Positions 52,865 to 61,407 of a DNA stretch of 64,000 nt are shown piece after piece. This DNA is from Paenibacillus solanacearum. GTDB taxonomy: Bacteria > Bacillota > Bacilli > Paenibacillales > NBRC-103111. A program made the position numbers and the translations under genes. The DNA lies in contig NZ_CAJVAS010000016.1 of assembly GCF_910593845.1 (NCBI RefSeq), forward strand, positions 87,392 to 151,391, read 5' to 3'. Position 1 is the first letter of the stretch; every line of letters begins with the position of its first letter. The notes under the pieces are model-generated. The model saw nothing but the letters and a program-made list of their open reading frames with translations, was not told where the DNA came from and did no database searches.

Positions 52865-54487
52865 TTACAGTTCCCGCCTTTCTTCACTGGTTGCCGCTGA
52901 TTCAGCAAAAGACCCTGAAGCCGCTTCTGTCAGCATAAAGTAAAGCTCATAATCCGCCATCTCTAGCTCCCCGTCCTCGGCATACATAATCGCCCGTTCC
53001 TGCGTACGCGGATTATTCATGCGAATGCGCACACCTTCCGGCGTGACGAACGAATACATACCTCCCGAGGTCATGCACCTGCCGATCCATTGCAACAACC
53101 GCATACGCTCCTTCGCGGTAATCGGTCCCAGCTCGGAGATGCGGACACGCCCCCGCTGCAGCAGCGCATCGATCATTCGCCACTCCTCCGCTTGCCGCAG
53201 CATGAACGCTTCTCGCTCGCGCTGCTTCCGCAGCTCATTATCGCGCACCGCATCCGCTTGCTGCCGTTCACCGCGCTTGCGGCTGCGTGAGCGAAGCGTG
53301 CGCATCGTCGGATGTTCCTCCCAGGAGGACATATCGGAGCTGTCCGAATCACGTAAATCCTCACCTTGCAAATGCCTCGTAGGAAACAGCCCAAACACAA
53401 AGGCAGACAGACGATGCGCTTCATCCACCGATTCCACCGAAGCAAACCAGCGGGCCAAGTGCTCAAGCTCCTTCTTCCGGCTGAGTCCTGTCCGTTTGCG
53501 CTCCTGAATGCGAATCGCACTTCGCACAATACGCGCAATTGCATCCTTGGTCGCCCGCTCCAACAACGTCAACTCGCTGAGCGATGAGCCTTCGCCGACA
53601 AACCAGCGCTGAATATTCCCCCATCCCTGGCGCAGCTCTTCCAGCAGCTCCTCCTTATCCGGACCTTCTTCCAACCTCGGCTTGTTCAGATCGCCTTCCG
53701 CAACCCGTTCCAGAAATTGCTCCCGAATATTCTCGTTAATCCGAAGTAAGTTGCCTTCGATCTTATAAGCACTTCGCTGAAGCGCCTGAATGAAATTCTG
53801 CAAGTAATCCGTCAGCTTCTCCTTAAAGACGAGAAAAGCCTCCGTCACCAGCATCTCCTCCGCTTTAGCCGTCTGCAGGCTGGCAATATAATCCGCCGCA
53901 TTCTCATGCAGATTAACAAAAGAACGGTAAAGCACATTCCATAGCTCCAGCGCCGCTTCCGGCTGCATAAGCCCGGCTTCACTGCGAATCGTGAACAGCT
54001 TGTCTGCAATCGTGTCAAACAGGGATGCCTCAAGCGAGCCGCCATATCCCGTAACCTTTTCCAACGATTCCAACAATCGCTCAATCTCAATCGAGTATGG
54101 TCTCATCAAATATTGCATCTTTTTTCGCAAATATTCCTCAAGGGTCGAAGACCGTCCGCCATCGTGGCGCGCGGTAAGATTTTGCCAGGCAACCAACTGC
54201 TCAAGATCATGTTGACACATCTCAAGCGTATACGCCGGCCACACGTTCCAAGCGACGAGTGCCTCAAACACATCCTCCGGCTTCAGCCAATACCTCAACC
54301 TCTTATACTCCTGGTAAAAAAAACGCATAATTGCCCGGTACCGTACAACATTATCCGCATTCACATACTTCAGCTCCGGCACCCCGCGCAACGACTGAAC
54401 AGATAATCCCGCTCCTGTCATCTCCATCTCACCGCCACCACCTTCATCCACATACATTTTTACACCCATCTTAATTCGTGCTTCCAC
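52865..54487 (-). CDS. jetA: Wadjet type II JetA (TIGR02677 / DUF2397, kleisin-like subunit)
   Basis: 540 residues if started at the GTG at 54487. PELKYVNADNVVRYRAIMRFFYQEYKRLRYWLKPEDVFEAL is the DUF2397 N-terminus, consistent with a winged-helix MukF/kleisin-like start, and the 250-400 region is helical. The first 20 residues (acidic, Gly-rich VDEGGGGEME) look non-conserved, so the true start may be a later ATG near residue 23. It is the first gene of the four-gene operon and is divergent from the transposase-derived gene. Confidence 0.9.
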   Translation of the reverse strand: MEARIKMGVKMYVDEGGGGEMEMTGAGLSVQSLRGVPELKYVNADNVVRYRAIMRFFYQEYKRLRYWLKPEDVFEALVAWNVWPAYTLEMCQHDLEQLVAWQNLTARHDGGRSSTLEEYLRKKMQYLMRPYSIEIERLLESLEKVTGYGGSLEASLFDTIADKLFTIRSEAGLMQPEAALELWNVLYRSFVNLHENAADYIASLQTAKAEEMLVTEAFLVFKEKLTDYLQNFIQALQRSAYKIEGNLLRINENIREQFLERVAEGDLNKPRLEEGPDKEELLEELRQGWGNIQRWFVGEGSSLSELTLLERATKDAIARIVRSAIRIQERKRTGLSRKKELEHLARWFASVESVDEAHRLSAFVFGLFPTRHLQGEDLRDSDSSDMSSWEEHPTMRTLRSRSRKRGERQQADAVRDNELRKQREREAFMLRQAEEWRMIDALLQRGRVRISELGPITAKERMRLLQWIGRCMTSGGMYSFVTPEGVRIRMNNPRTQERAIMYAEDGELEMADYELYFMLTEAASGSFAESAATSEERREL

Positions 54488-54613
54488 CGATTGACAAGCA
54501 AAGATGTCTGGAAGTCCGAAAACAGGCCCATTATGTTACAATTTGTCGTTGCCAAGTCAAATAGAATGCGTTAAGGTAATTTATAGGGCTATTGGAAATA
54601 GGGGATTGCGATA

Positions 54614-55495
54614 ATGAGCGGAAGCAGCACGTTAGATAAACTTATGAAAATGCTCGTCAAGTCTTCAGGGGACAAAAAACAGAAAATCATCGACGAGTTC
54701 GAGCAGAAATTTCAACTTCATTCATCTCAAATAAGAGAGAGGAAGCACCCCTCTCACATCGTCTGCCCTGGCTGTCAGCAACAAGGCCATGTTATTTTAT
54801 ACGGCTACGCAGATCGCGCAAAGAACCGCCATCGCTTCCACTGCAAAAATTGCGAACGCCATTTTAACGATCATACCGATACCCTATTTCATAACAAAAA
54901 GCTCCGCAACCATCTCTACCCGTTCCTCGACATGATGTTTAATGAAATTTCCATCCGAAAGACTGCTGGCGATCTTGGCATATCTCCCACAACGGTCCAT
55001 TCTTGGCGGCATGCCGTACTTCGTTATATAGAAAAGAATAAGCAGGCTTTTATCGAGACATTCTCCAATGACGAAATTGTTGAACTCTCGACCAGTGAAT
55101 TCAAATCTTCACGAAAAGGGCTGCCCCGCCACCAGGAAGTCCCGGCCAACACACAGGTCCTCCAGTTCCAATGCAATCGTGAGAACCAATTCGATGTGTC
55201 ACATTTGTCAGATGGTGCAATCAAGCCTAAGAACAACCTGATCAAGGGGGAATTATCCATTGAACTTGCCGGTAAATCTGTCAATGACATGCCTGCCTCT
55301 TCAGCAGACCGCCTCTTGCATCACAACCGACATGTGCTGCAACTCGGCCGCCAGTTTGCCGATGCCTACCAACAAATGAGGGGCGTTGCCCAGCCTTATC
55401 TGTTTCAATATGCTCTCTGGCACTGCCTTCGCGCGAAGCTATCGAGGCTCAATCCCAAGGAGCGCCTGCATTCCTTATTGCTTTTGTGTTTATAA
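54614..55495 (+). CDS. Transposase-derived zinc-ribbon/HTH protein (IS1595-like), catalytic core lost
   Basis: 293 residues. The N-terminal ribbon CPGCQQQGHV..HCKNCERHFNDHTDTLFH (Cys51, 54, 77, 80) and helix-turn-helix ISIRKTAGDLGISPTTVHSWRHAV (about 111-135) match IS1595-family transposases. The DDE domain should start with VE(L/A/V)DE; here the aligned segment is VELSTSEFKSSRKGLPRH, so the first catalytic Asp is missing, and the remainder is shortened and not IS-like. No terminal inverted repeats seen. Divergent from jetA with 126 bp between. It may be a decayed transposase or a repurposed DNA-binding regulator. Confidence 0.7.
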   Translation: MSGSSTLDKLMKMLVKSSGDKKQKIIDEFEQKFQLHSSQIRERKHPSHIVCPGCQQQGHVILYGYADRAKNRHRFHCKNCERHFNDHTDTLFHNKKLRNHLYPFLDMMFNEISIRKTAGDLGISPTTVHSWRHAVLRYIEKNKQAFIETFSNDEIVELSTSEFKSSRKGLPRHQEVPANTQVLQFQCNRENQFDVSHLSDGAIKPKNNLIKGELSIELAGKSVNDMPASSADRLLHHNRHVLQLGRQFADAYQQMRGVAQPYLFQYALWHCLRAKLSRLNPKERLHSLLLLCL

Positions 55496-55886
55496 AACAA
55501 ATTTATCTTGAAATAATAATTAATAAAATAATTCATTTAAATCAGCACTTTTCACATTATGCCAACGATAAAGTGTAACATGTAAAAAACGGGGGTAAAT
55601 CTGCTCTGAGCAGCCGCACATTTTTCTTCACACCCGGAAGTTTCATCTCTCCGCCTATATCAGCAGGAGCTCATTCCCTCCTCGGACCGGGCATGATCCA
55701 GATCAAATTCAAGCAAAAGGCAGGGAGAGGCTCTGCCCGCAATGCCCCCTGTAAATGCTTTAGAAATGCAGAAAGAGCACCGGGTACGGCACTCTCATTG
55801 ATATTACTTATGGAGACAAGGCTTGACTTAGCAAGTCCACAATTCGCCGCGGCTTGTTACTCAGTTTGCTTGAGAGGTTGCGTAAC
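55496..55886. other. Intergenic region with a short direct repeat
   Basis: About 390 bp. CTTATGGAGACAAGG (55807-55821) recurs as CTTATGGAGACGAGG at 56405-56419. A small CTGCTCTGAGCAG hairpin is at 55601-55613. No gene recognised; open frames here lack start signals. Confidence 0.45.
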
Positions 55887-56012
55887 CTATTCTTTAGCTA
55901 GTACGGTCAGTTCCCTCGAATCAATCACCAGTCCAGATGAGCGTATGAAATCAAACCCAAGTATACCGTCTATCTCCATACCGTAATTCATATCGCTGAT
56001 TTCTACTTCCAT
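55887..56012 (-). pseudogene. C-terminal remnant of a retropepsin-like aspartic protease
   Basis: 41 codons after an in-frame stop: MEVEISDMNYGMEIDGILGFDFIRSSG, then LVIDSRELTVLAKE. The GILGFDFI..GLVID block is the C-terminal signature of clan AA retropepsin-like proteins. The Asp-Thr/Ser-Gly catalytic half is missing, so the gene is truncated at its 5' side. The small gene at 56028-56300 precedes it, as is common for these protease genes in related bacteria (from memory). Confidence 0.6.
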
Positions 56013-56027
56013 ACTTTACATCTATGT

Positions 56028-56300
56028 TCATCTGGGTCCCCGTACCCCCGCCCAGTTCTCCCGAAGCTCCAATTTTTCACGGGATGTGTGAAAGAAGCCG
56101 TATTCCCGATAAGGCTGCTCCCGATGCAATTCATAATACCGTTTCATGGCAACTGAGGAATCATCAAAGCGATCAATGACAGTCACCTCATCAACGAACC
56201 AGTATCCGTCCTCCGAACGGGATTTTAATGCTTCACAAACAACCCATTCATTCGGAAGCTGCTCACGAAATTCTTCCCATCTCATCCTTGCCAGCTCCAA
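56028..56300 (-). CDS. Small hypothetical protein next to a retropepsin remnant
   Basis: 90 residues from a TTG at 56300 (LELARMRWEEFREQL). The pattern (LARMRWEEFREQLPNEWVVCEAL ... VDEVTVIDRFDD ... YREYGFFHTSREKLEL) resembles short proteins found in front of retropepsin-like genes in Bacillota; function unknown. No membrane segment. Weak ribosome-binding site. Confidence 0.6.
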   Translation of the reverse strand: MELARMRWEEFREQLPNEWVVCEALKSRSEDGYWFVDEVTVIDRFDDSSVAMKRYYELHREQPYREYGFFHTSREKLELRENWAGVRGPR

Positions 56301-56663
56301 ATCAAATCACCGTCATTATAAAATAAAGCCTAACCGGAAAATGATGTGGTTAAGCTTAGTAAGCATGATGAACCACTGTCCATATTACGAGGCGAACCCT
56401 ATACCTTATGGAGACGAGGGGAGTCGAACTGCTGTCTCAACCTTTTTATCTTGTTTCAATTTGAATATATTTATGCCGAGAAAGCTTATCCTGTAAGGCT
56501 TTTCGCTTTATAATTTATTATTTGGTGTTATTCTGATTTACCGTCGATTAGTGCTTATGACTACAGTTCGTCTACTGTTTTCGGACAGGAGTTTGGCGAA
56601 AAAACCGGTGGTTGTTATTCTCACTTAGATAGTGTTAATCCATCCAACCCTGCTTAACGTAGT
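56301..56663. other. Boundary region of the AT-rich island
   Basis: About 360 bp. It holds the tmRNA-like 3' fragment (56409-56439). To its right the composition becomes AT-rich and stays so to the window end. An imperfect hairpin around 56475-56505 may be a transcription end. No gene seen. Confidence 0.55.
56409..56439 (-). other. tmRNA (ssrA) 3'-end-like fragment, probable attachment site
   Basis: Read on the minus strand it ends GTTCGACTCCCCTCGTCTCCA, with a T-arm (GTTCGAC..) and an acceptor end CGTCTCCA that would pair with the GGGGACG start of Bacillota tmRNA. The rest of the gene is not here: 5' of this fragment there is no tag frame or pseudoknot region. Integrases often target the 3' end of ssrA and leave such a copy at the far end of the element. 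Confidence 0.55.
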
Positions 56664-58928
56664 CTATTCAATATGTCTATCTGTATCAGTAGTCAATTTG
56701 TTTTTTATTATCATACCTGACGCTACAGTGACAGCACCTAATATACCACCAGAAGCAAATCCAGCCGCGGCAGCACCAATTACTGCTCCAGTATTGTCCT
56801 TAGCTTTGACAATTACATCTGCGACATATCCATTTTCTTCATTAACTTTATCAAGGCCTAAACAATTTTGAATTGTTGTTACTTCTATTTGAATTTGTTT
56901 ATTAAATAAATTTAAATACGTATCATAGCATTTGATAATTTTACCACTTTCACGCTTTGTTTTACAGTTCTGAAAACTACATTCCTCGATATAAAGGGAT
57001 ATTCCTTTTATATTTTCATTTGCTTTTCCCGCTATTAAGAAACCATCGTTTAATTCGGCACCGTTAAAAATGCATTTTTTCACAGTACTATAACCATACT
57101 CATTTCCTTTACTTCTATGAAAAGTCAGGCATGCAGTTGAAAAATTTCTAACCGAATTAATATACTTAATATTATAAAATTCACAGTATTCAACTTTTAC
57201 TTTTCCGACAACAGATGATTCAATCAGATTATTAATACACCCCACAAATTGGCAAAATGAAATAACCATTCTATTTCCAGATATGACCGATTGGCACTCT
57301 GCAAAAGCGCAATGAGTCACATTACAGTTCTTAATATTAAATCCAATTTCTATGACTTTTTCGCATTTGTTAAATCTGCAGTGCGATAGCATTCCTGCAT
57401 CATTAATACAGTAATTCACATTCTCAAACGTGCAGTTCGTATAACTTGCGTATTTCATATTAAAGAGATGGCTTGTTCTTTTGAAATAACCATCTTCATC
57501 CTTTACATTAAAAAAGTTATTCCCATTTACTATAACTTCGCTAACTGTTATATTCTTAGTTTCTCCCCATTGCGAACTGCAAAATATGTCCCCGTAATCA
57601 AAATCTTCCTTCTCGGGTAATGGTTTATTAAATGTTATTAGGCAGTTGTTAATAATACCCTCATTTAAACCTCGCAAGTTTAAAAAATAAATATAGGGAT
57701 TTATTATCTCACAGCCTTGCATAACAAAATTACAATCGTCTCCGCTCAACTTTTCAATAAAATAACTGCAATCCTCAAAAACACTATTCTTAATCAAGAT
57801 ACTTACGGATCCATCATCTTTGAACAAAGGATTTTTCTCTAAATTTCTACACAAAATCCTGCAATTCCTTATTGATAAAGATGAACCTTCCTTTAACGTA
57901 ATCTGACAGGGCGTTCCAGGGATTTCGTTATAGTATATCTCACAGTTTTCAAATACTATAGTTCCAGCACAATCAATATACGAATTTAGATGGATTACAT
58001 TATTTCTATATTCTTTGATTTCACCTTTTGCGATATGAGTTATGCTCGAAATTGTAATTTCTATTAGTTCATGAGAATTATATGCATCGTCTTCAACATC
58101 AACAAATGCATCAACAAATTCAATATCCCAATCATCGATATCGTAACTTGGAGCAATGGCATTATATAGATCAATCATACCATTTATACCGATTCTCTTT
58201 ATATCCATTTCTACTTGTTGTTGGATTTTTTTCTTGTTTGCATTACTAATACTGAGATGGTCAACTATTTCGGAAATTTCATCACACAAATCAAAACTAC
58301 TTGTACAAAGATAGTTCAATTCTAATAACAGTGGGAAAATAGCACGAGATTCTTTTTCATCGAAAATAAGAGTTTGTAAATCAAATTCAGAACTTCTTTC
58401 GTGAAATTGGGCCATCCTCCTAATTGCTGATAAAAATGCAGATAATTCTTCTGTAAATCCATGTTTATCAGCGATATAATTTAATGCTGATAATAACACT
58501 GATTTTTGGGCATCAGAAAAATCGACAATCAAAGCATTCTTTTTATATCCATACTTGATAAAAGTATCAACATCAATAACCCTTCTAGCAATACTTTCTG
58601 TCGTACATGTAAGGCTATGTAGTTGATTGGAGAGGTCACTTATAATCATAGCAACTTCCTTATTATCGTCAGAAAGGGAAAGCAATAGCTTTAATATGAT
58701 ATCTTGTGCTTTTGCTAAGCTTGTAATGTTCGATGCTAATATTTTTTCGTTATCTTTTGAAAAGGTAATTAACTGCCAAATTCGTTTATACCATTTTCGG
58801 GATTTTATCTGTTCAAAATCTTTTTCACTCGCAGAAAAAAGCTCCCCAGCAGCTTCTCGTAATAGTGCGATATTATCATTATTCATAAATGTGTTTTTAT
58901 CAACATGAAGATCATAAGAAATCGCCAT
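56664..58928 (-). CDS. Large beta-helix protein with a C-terminal glycine-rich membrane segment
   Basis: 754 residues, no signal peptide. Residues about 1-240 are helical (WYKRIWQLITFSKDNEKILASNITSLAKAQDIILKLLLSLSDD), about 290-690 show right-handed beta-helix periodicity with recurring N-C-x-F/I steps (GTIVFENCEIYYNE, SLSIRNCRILCRN, SHCRFNKCEKVIEIG, VEYCEFYNIKY). At the end AVIGAAAAGFASGGILGAVTVASGMIIK (about 712-740) looks like a glycine-zipper hairpin. No catalytic motif is apparent. The start has GGAGGG 10 nt upstream and lies 5 nt after the previous stop. AT-rich, unlike the core genome. Function unknown; possible membrane-acting effector. Confidence 0.7.
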   Translation of the reverse strand: MAISYDLHVDKNTFMNNDNIALLREAAGELFSASEKDFEQIKSRKWYKRIWQLITFSKDNEKILASNITSLAKAQDIILKLLLSLSDDNKEVAMIISDLSNQLHSLTCTTESIARRVIDVDTFIKYGYKKNALIVDFSDAQKSVLLSALNYIADKHGFTEELSAFLSAIRRMAQFHERSSEFDLQTLIFDEKESRAIFPLLLELNYLCTSSFDLCDEISEIVDHLSISNANKKKIQQQVEMDIKRIGINGMIDLYNAIAPSYDIDDWDIEFVDAFVDVEDDAYNSHELIEITISSITHIAKGEIKEYRNNVIHLNSYIDCAGTIVFENCEIYYNEIPGTPCQITLKEGSSLSIRNCRILCRNLEKNPLFKDDGSVSILIKNSVFEDCSYFIEKLSGDDCNFVMQGCEIINPYIYFLNLRGLNEGIINNCLITFNKPLPEKEDFDYGDIFCSSQWGETKNITVSEVIVNGNNFFNVKDEDGYFKRTSHLFNMKYASYTNCTFENVNYCINDAGMLSHCRFNKCEKVIEIGFNIKNCNVTHCAFAECQSVISGNRMVISFCQFVGCINNLIESSVVGKVKVEYCEFYNIKYINSVRNFSTACLTFHRSKGNEYGYSTVKKCIFNGAELNDGFLIAGKANENIKGISLYIEECSFQNCKTKRESGKIIKCYDTYLNLFNKQIQIEVTTIQNCLGLDKVNEENGYVADVIVKAKDNTGAVIGAAAAGFASGGILGAVTVASGMIIKNKLTTDTDRHIE

Positions 58929-58933
58929 ACCAA

Positions 58934-60241
58934 CTAACCCTCCAACATTTTTTTTATGTTATCTATTTTTTTCTCGGTCAGTTCCATATTTGTTCTTGTT
59001 TCTGATAAAGATTTCGAAGTCATAATTGAATTCTGTGACATTATGTCAATAACTTCAGTCAGATTCTTACTAACTCCCAATATGTAACCAGACGAAGTGA
59101 GAATTTTTAAATATGCACCTTTTCCAAAGACCTCGTCAAGAATATTAGTAAGAACAGAATTAACATAGACACCTATTGCCAAACCGGCAATAAGACCAAT
59201 TGCCCCACCAGGCAAAAATAATGTTAACCCGGCCATACCTGCTCCAATAATTGTGCTTTTTAATGTATCTTCGCCTACTTCAGTAAAAGCCTGCTCTGCT
59301 GTAAGTTCACCATTTTTGTAGCGCATATACGATGTTATACTAGAAATAGTCAAGCCTATAGCTGCACCAATTATTGCCCCCTGAGCCATTTTCCCTAATG
59401 CCTGCTCCATCGTTACTGCAGTTGTAGCTTGTCCGTTTCCTATTTTATTTTTTAAACGATTGACTGAATCAGAAACGTTTGTGGGATTGCTAAATTCTGT
59501 AGTAGTCAGTCTTTGTTGAGCAGTGGTTAACCTTGCTACCGCTTCATTGTCTCCTATTGAATTTGCATGAGCAATTTCTTTGCTTAGTTTATTAATTAGT
59601 GATTTTTGAGTTCCATCTACACCAAAAACAATGTCATCAGGGGAGAGAGTTCCATTTTTTATTGCCTTTACTATCCCTTGTACATTTGTGTTTAGACCAC
59701 CTTGCGTTTGGGCTGCTTTGACTGTAGTTCTACTGATGGTATTTCCTGTAATACGACTTATTGTTTCTCCATCGACTCCTACGGCATTTTTATTTAATAA
59801 AGTACTTTTTTCAATTAGCGATCTTAATTCACCTTGTTTAAGTCGTAACCAATCGACTTCTTGCCCTGATCCAGCCAATTTGGCAGATAAATTTGTTAAC
59901 TGGGAAGGAGTCGCATTATTTAAGTAGTTTTGTGCCACGGCAGGGTTATTAAAAACCCCCAATTGTCTATATGCTTCTTCATTTAGGCGTTTAAATACCT
60001 GAATGTCTCTTGCAAGCTGTTGCGTTCCTTCGTAACGTAGGCCTGATCCAACTAACTTATTGACATTATTGGTAACAGACTGGAGATCTTGAGATGAAAC
60101 GAGTCTATATTGTGCCGCAATATTCGTAAATGTTGCAGCCTGAGAAAGCAGAGTTGGATCTTTTTTTATTTGCTCTATGTAATTAGGACATAATTCCGCA
60201 TCTGCATGTAATACTTTACATTTCTCACAGTAATAACTCAT
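58934..60241 (-). CDS. Zinc-ribbon protein with a central glycine-rich membrane region
   Basis: 435 residues. The N-terminus YYCEKCKVLHADAELCP (Cys5, 8, 18, plus His12) looks like a small zinc ribbon. Residues about 30-270 are helical and rich in Thr/Asn. About 280-370 has hydrophobic stretches with small residues: AQGAIIGAAIGLTISSIT and IIGAGMAGLTLFLPGGAIGLIAGLAIGVYVNSVL. The tail is a coiled coil. No known domain recognised. AGGAG 8 nt before the ATG. It is translated between the WYL regulator and the beta-helix gene, with gaps of 15 and 5 bp. Confidence 0.7.
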   Translation of the reverse strand: MSYYCEKCKVLHADAELCPNYIEQIKKDPTLLSQAATFTNIAAQYRLVSSQDLQSVTNNVNKLVGSGLRYEGTQQLARDIQVFKRLNEEAYRQLGVFNNPAVAQNYLNNATPSQLTNLSAKLAGSGQEVDWLRLKQGELRSLIEKSTLLNKNAVGVDGETISRITGNTISRTTVKAAQTQGGLNTNVQGIVKAIKNGTLSPDDIVFGVDGTQKSLINKLSKEIAHANSIGDNEAVARLTTAQQRLTTTEFSNPTNVSDSVNRLKNKIGNGQATTAVTMEQALGKMAQGAIIGAAIGLTISSITSYMRYKNGELTAEQAFTEVGEDTLKSTIIGAGMAGLTLFLPGGAIGLIAGLAIGVYVNSVLTNILDEVFGKGAYLKILTSSGYILGVSKNLTEVIDIMSQNSIMTSKSLSETRTNMELTEKKIDNIKKMLEG

Positions 60242-60256
60242 ATGCTTAACTCCTAT

Positions 60257-61198
60257 CTATTCTAAAATATTGACCCAATCTCCTTGACTCCTAAGCCACA
60301 TCAAAACCCCATCACCATAGCTTTCAACCGTTATCGTATAAACACCGTCCTTCTCACCTAAAATTCTAGCTGTCGGTAACCTATCAAGGATAGCTTCCAG
60401 GCTCGCACCGGAAAATTCAAAGTGAATCCTATTCAATTTACCCGAATACATAAATTGTACTCTTTTGCGAAATTCAGCATCGTTAAAGCGATCCTTATAT
60501 GGAATCTCAAATTTCAGTCCTGTACCTTTAATATTATTAATTCGGTCTATTCTAAACACAGTCGGATATTCTTTGCTATCATCAGCCATAAACGTCACTA
60601 AATAAAAGTAAAACTCCGAGAACATTACCGCAACTGGCTTAACTTTATGCTCACGAACCTTACCATCTTGCCGTTTATACTCAAAGGAAATAGTTTCGTT
60701 TTGGCTTATATAGCTTGACAACTCCCATATTGGAGCAAGCAGCTTTTTACCATGGTTTAGCTGAGTGTAGTTGTGATATTCTTTTTGGATAATATCTTCA
60801 ATGATTTTACGGTCGTTTGGTACTACTTGGTTAATAAGTTTATTTATAAGACTATTAAGCTCATCCTTTTGGAAGGCTCTACTTTCAAGTAATATTTTAC
60901 TAAGAGCTAATACCTCTTCGTTTGTAAGCCACTCACGCTCATAACGAATGAGGAAATAACCATTTCTTGTTTTGTCAAACTTTATTGAAACCTCTGCTTC
61001 AGTAAAGTGTGTTTCCACCATGTATGCACGTAAATCATCAATGTCTCGCTGAATTGTCTTCTGTGATACTCCAAATTCAGAGGCCAACTTTGCTTTATAT
61101 ATTAATTCACCCTTATTAAGTCTTTCATAAATTCTAAGCAGGCGGAAACCCTTATTACCATTATAATCAATCCCAAAACTCAACAAATTCACCACCAA
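60257..61198 (-). CDS. WYL domain transcriptional regulator
   Basis: 313 residues. N-terminal winged HTH: LLRIYERLNKGELIYKAKLASEFGVSQKTIQRDIDDLRAYM; WYL domain: TISFEYKRQDGKVREHKVKPVAVMFSEFYFYLVTFMADDSKEYPTVFRIDRI; C-terminal WCX extension: LKFEIPYKDRFNDAEFRKRVQFMYSGKLNRIHFEFSG. WYL proteins bind nucleic-acid-like or nucleotide ligands and commonly control phage defence genes. First gene of the three-gene unit; start is TTG 61198 or one of the next two GTG codons. Confidence 0.87.
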   Translation of the reverse strand: MVVNLLSFGIDYNGNKGFRLLRIYERLNKGELIYKAKLASEFGVSQKTIQRDIDDLRAYMVETHFTEAEVSIKFDKTRNGYFLIRYEREWLTNEEVLALSKILLESRAFQKDELNSLINKLINQVVPNDRKIIEDIIQKEYHNYTQLNHGKKLLAPIWELSSYISQNETISFEYKRQDGKVREHKVKPVAVMFSEFYFYLVTFMADDSKEYPTVFRIDRINNIKGTGLKFEIPYKDRFNDAEFRKRVQFMYSGKLNRIHFEFSGASLEAILDRLPTARILGEKDGVYTITVESYGDGVLMWLRSQGDWVNILE

Positions 61199-61316
61199 TG
61201 CAACATCCTACTCATGATTATAACAATAATGATGGACACATATTGGGGTTTTATAAAAAAAGTGTTTCTTTTTGTTAAAAATGCAAGCACCAGTCTGTAC
61301 TGGAGTACCTAAGTAT

Positions 61317-61347
61317 TGCGGCGGTTATTGATGCAGTAACCGCCGCA
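61317..61347. repeat. Perfect 11-bp inverted repeat between the tubulin-like and WYL genes
   Basis: TGCGGCGGTTA (61317-61327) and TAACCGCCGCA (61337-61347) with a 9-bp loop. It is unusually GC-rich for its AT-rich surroundings and has no T-run. It is either a factor-assisted terminator of the wHTH-tubulin unit or a protein-binding site before the WYL gene. Confidence 0.6.
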
Positions 61348-61407
61348 TTGTGCAGCATATTGTCACTCAATAATTGAAGCAGTAAATTTGTTTTAAATTA
61401 GTTTAAC

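Noticed and set aside
55693..55986. 97-codon plus-strand open frame
   Set aside because: It overlaps the antisense retropepsin remnant, which makes sense as protein; this frame does not and lacks a ribosome site.
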